DNA of 64,000 nt from Hondaea fermentalgiana (GCA_014084085.1 NPFB01000006.1:6380-70379), one strand, 5' to 3'. Positions 47,173-57,511 are shown, numbered from the stretch's first letter. Numbers and translations: made by a program. The notes: a model not told the origin generated them from the sequence alone.

Positions 47173-50100
47173 ATGGCAGAACTTCAGAAGATCCTGGCGA
47201 GAAGGAGAGAGGCTGCAGAACCTAGTTCCGTGGGGACGACAGAAAACGTGTCACGACCGAGGAATGGGCCGAGCCGCTCTTTAGATACGGCGAATACGAA
47301 TGGCGCCGCAGGGGGCGCCTGCGACAACTTCACCGTCGACGTAACCGCCTCAGCTTTCGGGATGTGCAGGTGTGGGCATCCCAAGGCGGACCACAGAAGA
47401 ACACTATTGTCTGCACGATCAGCACATCCAAGACCAGCTTCGATGTCCGGTGCAGGGGCTAGCAATGCCGCTTCTAGTGCCGGGGCTGCTTTTGCTGCTT
47501 CCACACAATCCCGTAATGCAGCGGCGCCATCCCCTCGCAATGTAGTAGCATCGTCTCCTCGCAATGAAACGTCATCTCCGCGACATGCGGTGTCTTCACC
47601 GCGAGCGTCGGCAGCTGCCTCGCCTGCAAAATCATCAGCAGAACCAAAGTCTCAGGAATCAGGCGCCTGCAACGAATTCCACGTCGATGTGACCGCCTCG
47701 AAGTTTGGCACCTGCAAATGCGGATACCATAAAAGCCAGCACAGTCGCGCAGCATTAGCGCCGTCGACACGACGCCCAGTATCGCGGAAAACGAATGCCC
47801 CTCGTGCTCCGACGGAGGACCCACCTGCGGCCGAGACTGCAACTCCTTCTCCAAATCCTCAGAGATCACCACCATCCGTCTCTTCACAGGAGACGCATTC
47901 GCCACAAAGTGCAAACGAAAAGTCTGCAGGGGTCCCGCCGCAAGGCTCAGCGAATGTGGAGAGGTATCGGGCTCTGTACGACCTCAACGCCTCGCGAGAT
48001 GGCGACCTCGCGCTGCAAAAGGGCGATTTAGTTCTTGTCGAGAATAAGGATGGCGATTGGTGGACTGGGACAATCGGCGCTCGAAAGGGGCTCTTCCCGG
48101 CTCAATATGTCGGAAAAGAAAGTGAAGAAGAAGACGCATACACCAACGATCGAACCGAGACCGTTTCGGATGAAGTGGAAAAGGAAGATAGCACGTTTGC
48201 AGAAGCGCTGTACTCTTTCGAGACAACAGGAGTTGGCGATCTGCACATGGAGGAAGGTGATGTTGTTGAAGTTCTGAAAAAAGAGGACGCTTGGTGGGAA
48301 GGGAAGATTGGCTCGCGTCGCGGCTTATTTCCCGCGAACTACGTGCGGGAAATCTCTAAAGAGCAGTTCGATGCCAGGAAAGCCTCGTCCTCTGCTCCTG
48401 CCGCAAAACTCTCACCAACTTCCGCCAAGGGACCCGAAAGCGACGCCGAATCGTCGGTGTCCTCTCCTCCACAAGCCGACGCGATCCCGAATCCGGCACG
48501 GAGCTCGGTTGCTGAGCTCCAGTCCAAGCTTTTTGCAGACCCAAAAATGATTTCGGCTGCACAGAATGGGTCATATCGCGCCAATCGATCTCCAAACGCC
48601 TCGTCTAGCACTTCAGGAGGTGCAGAGGGAAGTGGCCTTGCCAACAAGGCGCCATCCTCGGCGGTGGATGTATCAGGGCCAGCAGCCCCTCCGGTGACAG
48701 AACGGAGAAAACAGCAGTCTTCCTCCGCAGACGGAGGGGGGCGAACACAGTTGCGTGCCATCTACCCCTTCCACGGCAACCCTAAAGAAGACGAAATCTC
48801 ATTCGAGGTGGGTGATATCATTTATCTGGATGAGAAAACTGATCCAGAAGGATGGTGGCTCGGCAGCAAAACGGATGGAGCGTCTGGATCTTTTCCGAGC
48901 AACTACGTAGAGGAGGTAAAGGAGGCGGTCAAGACGAGAAAACCCACACCTCCTCCACCAGCACCGGCACCGACGTCGGATGAACTTCATGCAGCAAGCC
49001 CCATTTCTGCTCGTATTAGCAAGCTTGCTTCAAGCGTGAGCATGCGTCAGCCACAACAAGCGTCCATGCCTGCGGCTTCGCCCAAGGCCGCCACTCCGGC
49101 TCCACCATCGTCGCCACCTTCGCCGCCGCCACCGCCGCCACCACCACCTGCAGAGCCTTCGAGTCCACCCCAGCCCGGTGTGGACGTGAGTGCGCTCTAC
49201 ATTGCGATTGACAATTTCCCGGGCCAGGAGGAAGGCGATCTTGCCTTTGTGGTGGGAGACTACATAATAGTGACGGAGACGGAAGACGAAAATTGGAGAC
49301 GTGGAAGGGTGGTCTTGGGCCCGTCAAAGGCCGACTTTGAAGGCATCTTTCCAATTAACTTTGTGGAAAAGGTGCCAGCAGACCAAGTCCCTTCGGAACT
49401 CTCGGGTGGCGGCTCGTCCTCCGCACCATCGTCGCCGCCTCCGCCGCCGCCGCCGCCGCCGCCCGCGCTTTCCCCGGCTAATTCAGGCCCTGCTCATTCT
49501 TCTTCGCCGTCGTCTCCTTCGCCGCCACCGCCGCCTCCACCGCCACCGTCTCCACCTTCTTCGGGATCAGGACAAACTTCTGTTCCTAGCTTGATGGCTG
49601 GCATTTCCTCGGGAGAGCTTCGACGCCCACCTTCGATGCAATCTTCGCCGCCGCCAGCACCATGGTACAGTCAGGGGGAGACATACTCGCTCAAGACTAC
49701 GACGCAATCCGGAGGTTTTCTTTCGTCGAAGGCAAGTATGATCCGGAACGATGTCTACACCATTCTCAAAAAGGATCGCACAAAGGTGCGTCTCGAGATA
49801 TCGCAAAGTCTGGATTCCGATTTGTGTCGTTACCAGGCCAACGTTCAACCTTTTCAGCGACCGGCCGATGAGGTGCTTTCGCTTGCAGGAAAGAAATACG
49901 GCCCCGACATTATCAAATTTGCCGAGATGAATCTCGGACGACGCGTTGGTAACGGCGAATGCTGGACCCTCGCCAAGGAGGCTTTGGGAAGTGCGAAAAC
50001 TGCCCCCGTGATTGGATTCAACTTTGGCGTCAAAATGAGTCTCGAACAGGTTTTGCCGGGTGATGTTTTGCAATTCAAGTCTGCAAAGTTCAAAACCGAC

Positions 50101-50577
50101 AATGGCTGGAAGTCTGCAGGGTCGCCCGACCACACAGCCATTGTCTTCAGTCGTCTCGGCCCGCAGCATTTCAAGGTTCTCGAGCAAAATCCTAATCCTG
50201 TCAGTTATGGCGAGTATGACTTTTCGCGCATGACGGAAGGCTCTTTTGATGCATACCGTCCCATCCCGCCAGACGGGACCACGATAGAGGATCTCATGGC
50301 TGTTCCGGCTTCGGCAAATATACCTTCAACGTCTTCAGGGCAAGCACCGCCACCTCCGCCACCTCCTCCGCCGCCGCCACCTCCCGCCACGAAGTCGTCT
50401 GCCCTGCCTCAGTGCAAAGTAATCTGGGACTTTGAAGCCCAAGAGGAAGATGACCTGGGGTGTTCCGCTGGCGACGTCTTGAACATCGTTGCGGAGGAGG
50501 GTGCGGACTGGCTGAAGGCCGAGCTGAATGGCCAAGAAGGTTTGGTTCCGCGGGCCTACGTGGAGATGCTCGACTGA
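47173..50577 (+). CDS. Bbc1/Mti1-like actin-patch adaptor with five SH3 domains and a Cys-protease-fold domain
   Basis: Intronless, 1134 aa. SH3 domains lie at about 263-315, 341-397, 526-587, 673-736 and 1080-1134, each with ALYDF-type start, WW or W, and a PxNYV-type end. Two Cys/His motifs (50-75, 166-191) each read CxxF, VDVTAS, FG, CxCG and a final His. Poly-Pro runs precede and follow SH3-4. Residues about 899-1033 match the AIM3/BBC1 C-terminal domain of fungal Bbc1/Mti1: VGNGECWTLAKEAL, LPGDVLQF, PDHTAIV, VLEQN and a GSFDAYRPI end. Cys930, His987 and Asn1006 could form a papain-like triad. Bbc1 binds class I myosin and WASP at endocytic actin patches. A polyadenylation-like AATAAA lies at 50611. 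Confidence 0.88.
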   Translation: MAELQKILARRREAAEPSSVGTTENVSRPRNGPSRSLDTANTNGAAGGACDNFTVDVTASAFGMCRCGHPKADHRRTLLSARSAHPRPASMSGAGASNAASSAGAAFAASTQSRNAAAPSPRNVVASSPRNETSSPRHAVSSPRASAAASPAKSSAEPKSQESGACNEFHVDVTASKFGTCKCGYHKSQHSRAALAPSTRRPVSRKTNAPRAPTEDPPAAETATPSPNPQRSPPSVSSQETHSPQSANEKSAGVPPQGSANVERYRALYDLNASRDGDLALQKGDLVLVENKDGDWWTGTIGARKGLFPAQYVGKESEEEDAYTNDRTETVSDEVEKEDSTFAEALYSFETTGVGDLHMEEGDVVEVLKKEDAWWEGKIGSRRGLFPANYVREISKEQFDARKASSSAPAAKLSPTSAKGPESDAESSVSSPPQADAIPNPARSSVAELQSKLFADPKMISAAQNGSYRANRSPNASSSTSGGAEGSGLANKAPSSAVDVSGPAAPPVTERRKQQSSSADGGGRTQLRAIYPFHGNPKEDEISFEVGDIIYLDEKTDPEGWWLGSKTDGASGSFPSNYVEEVKEAVKTRKPTPPPPAPAPTSDELHAASPISARISKLASSVSMRQPQQASMPAASPKAATPAPPSSPPSPPPPPPPPPAEPSSPPQPGVDVSALYIAIDNFPGQEEGDLAFVVGDYIIVTETEDENWRRGRVVLGPSKADFEGIFPINFVEKVPADQVPSELSGGGSSSAPSSPPPPPPPPPPALSPANSGPAHSSSPSSPSPPPPPPPPPSPPSSGSGQTSVPSLMAGISSGELRRPPSMQSSPPPAPWYSQGETYSLKTTTQSGGFLSSKASMIRNDVYTILKKDRTKVRLEISQSLDSDLCRYQANVQPFQRPADEVLSLAGKKYGPDIIKFAEMNLGRRVGNGECWTLAKEALGSAKTAPVIGFNFGVKMSLEQVLPGDVLQFKSAKFKTDNGWKSAGSPDHTAIVFSRLGPQHFKVLEQNPNPVSYGEYDFSRMTEGSFDAYRPIPPDGTTIEDLMAVPASANIPSTSSGQAPPPPPPPPPPPPPATKSSALPQCKVIWDFEAQEEDDLGCSAGDVLNIVAEEGADWLKAELNGQEGLVPRAYVEMLD

Positions 50578-51055
50578 GAATATCCTGATCCTCCCACTTG
50601 CTAAAGCGAAAATAAAGAAATGATCAAAGTTTGGCCGCTTCTTGCGTTCCATGCGCCAGACACTGGGGAAGAAGCAGAAAGTTCCATCGGTGGATTCGAG
50701 TAGGGCCCCACTCCCTGGGACCCCTCGCTGAGTTTGAGAAGCGTGTAAAGAGGCTCGAAAAAAGGAGCAAGTCAGGCTTGGAACAAACTTTTCGTTTCCA
50801 TCACTGGAATATAAAATAATCAACGTCGCCAGGCCAAGAGATATCGAGGCTTCGAAGGAGATGCCTCAGTGCTACATTACATCTCTAAGAAGAAGATGTT
50901 CCAATCCATAGATCCTCGCACACCGCAAGAAGAGCACTCATTCCCCAAAAGATGAACTCGTTTCGAACTTGGTCAAATCTGTATCTTTCGCCGGCGTTCG
51001 CAAGTTGCGAGGCGCGCGAGACTGACGGAGCGCGAGATCAATAGTGTTAGCGACG
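50578..51055. other. Spacer between tandem plus-strand genes
   Basis: 478 bp. It starts with the 3' flank of the SH3 gene (AATAAA at 50611-50616) and ends in the GC-richer leader of the next gene. Nothing else was recognised. Confidence 0.4.
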
Positions 51056-51958
51056 ATGTTGCTGTGTCCGCAGGGCGCGCTTGTTCGGCTGGCAAGACGT
51101 AGCACAGGCCAAGGCTTGTGGGCAGTACTTGAGTCGGACCTGCTCATGCCGTCGATGAGTGCGTCGGCGGCGGACCTGCGCGCCGAGTTTGAAAAGCAGC
51201 ACTTTGGCGCCGTGGAATGGAAGGAGCCAGGGGTCTACGTAGAGGAGCCTGGTCGCATCGAGCACAATACCGACTATACGCTCTCCGCTCTCACCTCGGC
51301 CGAAGTCCCTTGCGTGTGGGCGGCTGGTCTCAATTATAGAAAGCATGCAGAGGAGACCAACATGGAGGTGCCACGCTTTCCCACCTTGTTTATGAAGGCG
51401 ACATCTTCTTTGAATGGTCCCTTTGGCGACATCAAGACGCCTGCCGTGTGCAACCACGAGATGGACTTTGAAGGCGAGCTTGCTGTGGTCATTGGCAAGG
51501 GAGGCAAAGATATCTCGGTCGAAAATGCGATGGACCATGTTCTTGGATTCACCATTGCCCACGACGTGTCGGCGCGAAGGTGGCAGGGCCGAAAGGGCGG
51601 TGGTCAGTGGTGCCGTAGCAAGTCGTTTGATACCTTTTTGCCTCTCGGTCCTGGCATTGTGCCCGTTGGTAGTTTGCCCGATGGAGGGCAAAGTCTTCGC
51701 ATTCAGACAACGCTCTCGCGCCCCGGTGCCCAGGAAAAGGTCGTTCAAGACTCAAGCACAGCAGATCTCATCTTTGGCGTGCCCGAGCTCATCTCTTTTA
51801 TTTCGCAAGACACCACTTTGGAGCCTTTTACCGTGATTCTGACAGGAACCCCGGAGGGCGTGGGATTCACGCGTGATCCTCCCTTGTTTATGGAACCAGG
51901 TGACGTTGTCACTGTTTCCATTGAAGGTTTGGGTACAATTCGTAATCGTGTTGCCTGA
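51056..51958 (+). CDS. Fumarylacetoacetate hydrolase (FAH) family protein, FAHD1/2 type
   Basis: 300 aa from ATG 51056; an upstream GTG in frame is not used. The catalytic domain (about 80-300) has GLNYRKHAEETNM, FMKATSSLNGP, MDFEGELAVVIGKGG, GFTIAHDVSARRWQ, KSFDTFLPLGP, LIFGVPELISFIS and the TGTPEGVGFTRDPP signature, all in family order. Glu and Asp in EGELAVVIG and AHDVSAR are the expected divalent metal ligands. FAHD proteins include oxaloacetate decarboxylase, acylpyruvate hydrolase and related C-C hydrolases; the exact substrate cannot be told. The basic, Leu-rich N-terminus (LLCPQGALVRLARR) could be a mitochondrial presequence. Confidence 0.92.
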   Translation: MLLCPQGALVRLARRSTGQGLWAVLESDLLMPSMSASAADLRAEFEKQHFGAVEWKEPGVYVEEPGRIEHNTDYTLSALTSAEVPCVWAAGLNYRKHAEETNMEVPRFPTLFMKATSSLNGPFGDIKTPAVCNHEMDFEGELAVVIGKGGKDISVENAMDHVLGFTIAHDVSARRWQGRKGGGQWCRSKSFDTFLPLGPGIVPVGSLPDGGQSLRIQTTLSRPGAQEKVVQDSSTADLIFGVPELISFISQDTTLEPFTVILTGTPEGVGFTRDPPLFMEPGDVVTVSIEGLGTIRNRVA

Positions 51959-52151
51959 AGCAAATGAGGGCCGTGCTACAGAAGGCAAACAATCCCCAAA
52001 GGGATCGAACTAGCAAAGCGACTCGGAGTTTGGTCTGCTCATCGGGCCGGACGATCGCAATTTACTTTGTTTATGCATTTTCAAACTTTAGTTTGTCATT
52101 GATGGTCACGTGGGCACTTAAAATTCAAGACTTGGAACAATTCCTTCTTTC

Positions 52152-53048
52152 TTATTTTCTAGCAGAAAAGCCGGTGGAAATGTCATCCCAGTCCGGGTAG
52201 ACCTCTGTCTTGATGCGCTCGCAGAACTTGACGAGGTTGGAGTACTTTTCAATCATGGGACGCTGCGCAGACCAAGGGTTGTACAGGCATCCCGAAAGAA
52301 TTGCAAAGACAGCCGTATCCGCAACACTTGGTTTTGATCCGCCAAAATAGTCCTTTTCCCCAAGGATGTTGGCGAAGGCGTCGATCTCAGCTGCAGAGCG
52401 CTCGTGGATCTCCTCCACCGTGAAACGACCAGTACCCTGTCCATTGAGGGCTTTGGCAATATTTGGCGCGATCAAATATTTAAAGACGAAACGAAGAACA
52501 ACAAGAGGCGGTGCTTTCTCGTTGTGAACAGCTTCAACAAACTTATCCGTGTTTTCCATCCAGCGGTCGTGCATGACCTCAAAGTAGAGCGACTCCTCTG
52601 CCATGATACGAACCGCGAGCAGCGTGGCCTTTTCCTGCTTTGAGAGATGCGCGTCAAGATCTTTAGCGCCCGCCGTCTTCACAAGGAAATCGATGATCAA
52701 GTTCGAGTCTGGGACCGAATGTCCATTGTAGCGAATGTAGGGAGTCTTTTTGGTCCGTGGATGAGGCGTCAAGGTCGTAACGACCTTGTGGTTAACCTTG
52801 GCCAGGCGTAAATAAGTTTCCAGCTTGCAGCATGGTGACGAGGCGTTCGCACCATAGGCCCAGCGGTCAAAGGTATAAAAGTAGACAACGTCTCGCTCCT
52901 CGCCCGGCAGGAGCTCGCCATCCTTCGGACCTGCTGCTTTCTTGCGTGAGAACAACACGAGCGATGCGACGAGGCCTACGCCGAGCGCGGCCGCAGACGC
53001 CAGCACCGTGGTGGGGTCGTCCTCCCAGAGTGTTCGCAGCTGGTCCAT
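52152..53048 (-). CDS. FAXC/metaxin-like membrane-anchored GST-fold protein
   Basis: 298 aa from ATG 53048 (MDQLRTLWED). A hydrophobic segment (about 12-33, TVLASAAALGVGLVASLVLF) followed by RKK predicts an N-terminal anchor. The rest is a GST-like fold: a thioredoxin-like half with SPCCKLETYLRLAKVNHKVV and TKKTPYIRYNGHSVPDSNLI, then an all-helical half with FAVEEIH-type and GGSKPSVADTAVFAIL segments. This matches the failed axon connections (FAXC)/metaxin branch of GST-fold proteins. Membrane anchoring to the mitochondrial outer membrane or ER is likely, and glutathione transferase activity is uncertain. Confidence 0.85.
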   Translation of the reverse strand: MDQLRTLWEDDPTTVLASAAALGVGLVASLVLFSRKKAAGPKDGELLPGEERDVVYFYTFDRWAYGANASSPCCKLETYLRLAKVNHKVVTTLTPHPRTKKTPYIRYNGHSVPDSNLIIDFLVKTAGAKDLDAHLSKQEKATLLAVRIMAEESLYFEVMHDRWMENTDKFVEAVHNEKAPPLVVLRFVFKYLIAPNIAKALNGQGTGRFTVEEIHERSAAEIDAFANILGEKDYFGGSKPSVADTAVFAILSGCLYNPWSAQRPMIEKYSNLVKFCERIKTEVYPDWDDISTGFSARK

Positions 53049-54355
53049 CGTCCTCTTTTTTCTGCTCGCGACCTCTTCACCCAAAGTCTGTCTGCTTTGC
53101 AAGGTTGACACTGCCGAAGCGCAAGCCGTCCGTGCGCAGCAAAGCACAGCTCAAAAAAGCACCGCACAGCGCAATACAGCACAGCTCAGCGCAGAAGCCG
53201 CTGCTCCTCGAGATTCGTGTTCGGGATTTGTTTTCCCCCGCTGGATCCCTCCACTGTAGTACATCAAGCCGGCCGGGACAAAGCCGGGACGAAACCTTCG
53301 ATGTTCGATGCACGCGGGACAGGAGCACCTCCAGCTTCCACCTGCTGTCACCCGCCAGCCGCTCGAGATTTCCAGCGGCGCGCGCGGCCGAGAAACGCAG
53401 ACTCCATCGCCGACACGGCGGAGGTCGCGTCGCGATCCAATAAGCGTCGCAGCCGAGATGGCCATCCATGATGGGTCTTTCGTTCACTCACCCTGGAAAG
53501 GGCAGCAGCTCGGCATGCTTTTGCGGAAGCGAATCGTGTTTGGCGGAGCCTGCGAAGAGTCGAGGACTGGGGCTCTGCACATGTGCACGAAAGCTGGCTT
53601 GTCTTTTCCGCGGAACCGTAGCAGAACTTTTCATGTGCGACGGACGACCAGTTGCAGGAAGACCCCGTCCATCGACAAGAGAAGTCCATCGACCATGGCC
53701 ACTAATAAAAGGGGATGGCATGGCGTTCACAAGCTGGAGACGCGCCCGTCGAGGTAACCTTCCAGGGACCGAACAACGGTGTCCTTCTAATCTCTCTCGT
53801 TCATTCCCCTCCAAATAGAACATCTTCATTCCAAAGGTGTGCGAAGGAATAGAAAGGGGGGGTCCTCAAGGGGTCCCCACGATATCCGTTCCGTCCATCC
53901 TGGACGAGGCGGCGCGGACTCGAATATAGAGCAGCGCTTACTGTCAAGCCGTCACTAACAGCAGCAGTACCAGCAGCACCATTGGCAGCAGCTTCTGCTG
54001 ACGTAGCCGCTACAGCGCGATTCTGCCCGGCGTCGCAGCAGCAACGTCTCGTTTTTGGGGCATGCAAGCGCCGTGCTTGCGCAGTGTTGGCACCAGCAAA
54101 GGTTCGTAGAGTCCGCAGCTGCAAGCAGAACGCAGCGACGAGCAAGGTGTGCGCGCTGGCGACGACGTCAATTTTTTTCTCTTACCTTGCGCAGAGTGGA
54201 CTCGTTTGTATGTCTATATCCATCCTGGACAAAAGCAAGGGAAAATCGCGAACCTTGGTACCCTTGTCCAAGCGCGATTCGGGACTTCTCTGGACACCAC
54301 GCGCGCGCGCGCGCAAACTCCAATCGCCACCTCAAGCACGATCAAAGTGAGCGCA
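53049..54355. promoter_or_regulatory. Divergent spacer, no gene seen
   Basis: 1307 bp. CAGC-type words cluster at 53105-53200 and a GC dinucleotide run lies at about 54299-54314. The polypyrimidine tract plus TTGCGCAG at 54167-54196 could be a 5' UTR splice acceptor for the plus-strand gene. Frames here lack protein character. Confidence 0.4.
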
Positions 54356-55816
54356 ATGGACGCCTCTTCGATCATCTCTCCGACACGCCTGAACCAGAAA
54401 GCTCGAGCTATATTCAGCAGAGTGGCGTCCAGCGAAGACCAAGTGGTTTGGAGACCTCGGCCTGAGGGTGGCAGGCCCGTACGCGCAAAGCAGACGCGAG
54501 CACTTGCGCTCGTCACGGATCATCCTCTTGCCGAAGACTTTCTCGACGGCAGATCCTCGCGATACAACGCGCGAACCGCGATTAGCGCAGTTAGCAAACC
54601 TTGTGCAGGATTGCATGCTGACCAACAGATTGAAGATGCCTCCCGAAGCGCATCGCAGATGCTTCGCGAGTCCTTTTCGGCAAGCACGCTCTCGTGGCAT
54701 CAAAAGTGCAAACCACCACCCATGATTGCAGTTATTGAGCGGCCTCAGACAGTGCAATATCTGAGAGACTTTGAGGTGGGCAGCAGACGCCGTCCTCGCA
54801 CTCACCAAGGCTCTCAGCGGAACAGAAGTCAGTCCTTTCAGTCCCTTCAGAGACGACACCGCGAATTCATTGCGACTGAAGTTCTTGCGACGCACAAGTA
54901 CGCAGAAATGCGCGGCGAAAACACATCGCTCTCTGATATCTTCACTGCGCATGGTCTTTTGCAAGAGGATGCAGACATGCTGCAACAGCCTCCATCAAGG
55001 GGAGGAAGTGACGGTGAAATTGATCCTTCCGAAGATTTGATGCTTGAGGATCAGCTAGATTACGACCCATCTCTAGATCTCACTGCGCAAGGTAACGGGC
55101 ATGCACAAGGCTTTGAAAGCTCAAAGAGCGGAGCCCTGCTACTCGAAGCCCCGCAAAACAACCCCGCGAGCGAAGACATGGACGACGCCGACGACCAGTT
55201 GATCACAGATCCCGCAACCATTCGAAAGCTGCGCATCGAGTCCGAGCGCGAGTATCAGCGACGCCGCGCCCAAGAAATCAGACAGGAACGCACGCGCAAC
55301 CAACATCGGCGATGGGTTGCGCAAGACCAGGCCGAGGAGTCGCGCAGGCAAACTCGCGAGCGCAGAGATGCAAAGTGGCAAGCCGAACGATCGGTCCATA
55401 AAGCTCTGCAAGCTGTGGAAAAAGAGGCCCGGGCAAAGACTGTCCAGAGCATGAAGGATGCAAAAAGGTCCCTGCAGGCGCGTCGGCAACGGGAGGCCGA
55501 CGCCTGGCACAAAGAGCAAGCCCAACGCGTCACAGACCTTCGTCAGCATCGTCGCCAAGTGCGTTCCCAGGCCTTATCTTCTCCGCAAGGGGAAGTACGG
55601 AGTCCAATCAAGCTCAAAGAGTCTACAATTACCGCGCAGGATTTTCTTGGGCCCATGGGTGCGCATGACTTGCTTCAGTCGTCGATGCTTGCATCCTCGA
55701 AAGAATTTCCACCCGCGTATCAGAGCAACAGAGAAATATTAGGGGGCGGGTTTAATCGAGCTGCCGGCGTGGATCGAACCTGGCAACGCCACCTTGTACA
55801 TGACAGAAACTTTTGA
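54356..55816 (+). CDS. Arg/Gln-rich coiled-coil protein, unknown
   Basis: 486 aa from ATG 54356 (MDASSIISPTRL). Residues about 1-230 are basic and mixed; 230-280 are acidic. Residues about 280-420 are a long charged helix with heptad-like Glu/Arg/Gln content (ESEREYQRRRAQEIRQERTR and later RQREADAWHKEQAQRVTDLR), predicting a coiled coil. The C-terminus has short conserved-looking motifs (ITAQDFLGPMGAH, DRTWQRHLVHDRNF). No domain is recognised. The composition resembles cytoskeletal or flagellar coiled-coil proteins, but I cannot name it. Codons upstream of the ATG begin with GTG and look like 5' UTR. Confidence 0.7.
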   Translation: MDASSIISPTRLNQKARAIFSRVASSEDQVVWRPRPEGGRPVRAKQTRALALVTDHPLAEDFLDGRSSRYNARTAISAVSKPCAGLHADQQIEDASRSASQMLRESFSASTLSWHQKCKPPPMIAVIERPQTVQYLRDFEVGSRRRPRTHQGSQRNRSQSFQSLQRRHREFIATEVLATHKYAEMRGENTSLSDIFTAHGLLQEDADMLQQPPSRGGSDGEIDPSEDLMLEDQLDYDPSLDLTAQGNGHAQGFESSKSGALLLEAPQNNPASEDMDDADDQLITDPATIRKLRIESEREYQRRRAQEIRQERTRNQHRRWVAQDQAEESRRQTRERRDAKWQAERSVHKALQAVEKEARAKTVQSMKDAKRSLQARRQREADAWHKEQAQRVTDLRQHRRQVRSQALSSPQGEVRSPIKLKESTITAQDFLGPMGAHDLLQSSMLASSKEFPPAYQSNREILGGGFNRAAGVDRTWQRHLVHDRNF

Positions 55817-55943
55817 CGAAATATTCAGGACAACACGAGAAAAGAAGGGGGGAAATGTAAAGAAAAAGAAAAAAAAAAGAGAGAAGAAGCGAAAGAACTC
55901 GCAACTTATTCCATCCAGGAGAAACCTATTTACAGCTTTATCT

Positions 55944-57059
55944 TTACCCTCTTCCAGTGATCCGGTCTCCGTCCGCAATTCCGCTCGCGACGACTTTTCT
56001 TGCATCTTGAAGCATCCGCTCGTCAGCTTTGCGCAGCAGCGCATGCAGTTCCTTTTGGAAGCGCTCCGCTTCCTCTTGCAAGCCAGAATCGGTTGATGCT
56101 GCTGCTTGCGCAGTCTTGCCAAACCACGCCTCAGCCAGTCGATAGTCCTTTTCGACGCCCTGGCCATGAGTATAGAGCTTGGCGAGCTGTAGCATGGCTG
56201 GTGCAAACCCCCCTTGCGCAGACTCGCGAATCAGTGCCGTCGCCCTCCGAAAGTCTTGGTTCATGCCACGACCGAAAAGGAGCATTACACCTGCATAATA
56301 TTTGGCCTGTACATGTCCTTGACGCGCAGCTTCCGTGTACAATGCGAAAGCGCGCGCGTAATTCTGTTGCACGCCCAAACCGTACTCGTGAACGATACCC
56401 GCGTTGAACTGACCTTCGCTGCTATGTGCATTTGCGGCCATATCAAACCATCGCGCGGCGGTTCGAAAATCGGGTTGTCCATGCCTACTACCTACGGCCC
56501 CATCAAAATACATGCGTCCAAGCATCCACTGTGCGTCTATACCGCCAGAGTTACCTGCACGTTCAAACCAGCGCGCTGCAGTCTCTCGATTGGGTTGCGT
56601 GCCGATTCCGCGTAAACTCATGAGGCCCAGATTTGTCATCGCAAGCACGTGGTTCTGCTACAAGGTCAGTCTTTTTCCATCTTTTGTGCGCGAGGTTACC
56701 ACGTCTGCCAAGCAAAAGTTCTCAGCCCTGGACTGTATCATTTTAGTCTTATAAAACGTTGTCGCGTTAAAACTTACTTGGGCTGCGGCCATCGAGAACC
56801 ACCTGTATGCTTCTGTCTCATCTCTGCGCACTCCGTTCGTTCCGTAAAGAGTCAGGATGCCAGACATGTACTGCGCGTCAACGCTGCCACGGTCGGCGCC
56901 CTCGCGAATTCTCGCGAGACTTGCAGGGTCTGTGGTTTTCGGCACACGCTCTCGTCCCTGAAATCCTTGCAGACGCTGGCCCAGCTGCGCGCTCTCGGGC
57001 TGCGCCGCCGCAAGCGCCGTGGCCAAGGTCAGTCCCAGCACCACGCAAGCTAGCCTCAT
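55944..57059 (-). CDS. Secreted or lumenal Sel1-like repeat protein (one intron)
   Basis: Exon 1 is 57059-56778, exon 2 begins at 56654; intron of 123 nt with GTAAGT donor and a TAGCAG acceptor. Product about 330 aa. The N-terminus (MRLACVVLGLTLATALAAAQ) is a signal peptide. Sel1-like repeats start near residue 45 and continue to about 275: GSVDAQYMSGILTLYG, AYRWFSMAAAQ joined to NHVLAMTNLGLMSLRG, AARWFERAGNSGGIDAQWML, GVQQNYARAFALYTEAARQG. The join rebuilds a regular repeat, which supports the splice. No membrane anchor was seen at the C-terminus. SEL1-type proteins scaffold ER quality-control and secreted complexes. The exact partner is unknown. Confidence 0.88.
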
Positions 57060-57511
57060 CGTCTCTGTTTGTGCGCCAGGTCAAGCCCTCGTCCCCAACC
57101 AAGACCGTGCGTGAGTTCGCCGTTGCCGCTGCGCGCGTCGTTGCCACAGCGCGCTCTCCGTCAGCGATGGCGAAGCGCGGAAGGGAGCAAGGAGCAGTAG
57201 TGATGCCGCAAGCGGCGTTGAATCAATGCTTGGTGCTGTCGGCGGTCGCGAAAGAAGCTTTCGAGTTGGAGTTGGGATTGCGAAAGTCCGTTGTCGTCCG
57301 TTAGAGTGACACAGACAGAAGAGACACGGAGAGTCATCTTCACAATGCAAACCTCATCGAGGCTTTGCGGCGGGCGACTCAGCCAAAGTCGCTTCGAGGA
57401 CGCCTTCTCTCACGCATGTCACGGAGTTCGCGCGCAAGCGCGCGTGCTTAGCGAAACAGATCACTTTTTTTTTACAGGATAGGGGAGAGGGGAGAAAAAG
57501 CATCCCCTATC
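57060..57511. promoter_or_regulatory. Divergent spacer
   Basis: 452 bp between the Sel1-like (-) and ankyrin/Cys (+) starts. An open frame (56807-57304, +) is antisense to exon 1 of the Sel1-like gene and its flank, and is not supported. No motif recognised. Confidence 0.4.

Noticed and set aside
46100..47284. 394-codon plus-strand frame
   Set aside because: Exists only by reading through 100 N; antisense to the ankyrin gene at its start.
51995..52050. GTTCGATCC-like word (minus strand) suggesting a tRNA T-arm
   Set aside because: The flanks do not pair as a T-stem and no A-box or acceptor stem is found.
53308..53757. 149-codon plus-strand frame in the FAXC/coiled-coil spacer
   Set aside because: No homology and no conserved motif; overlapping frames of similar length exist on both strands.
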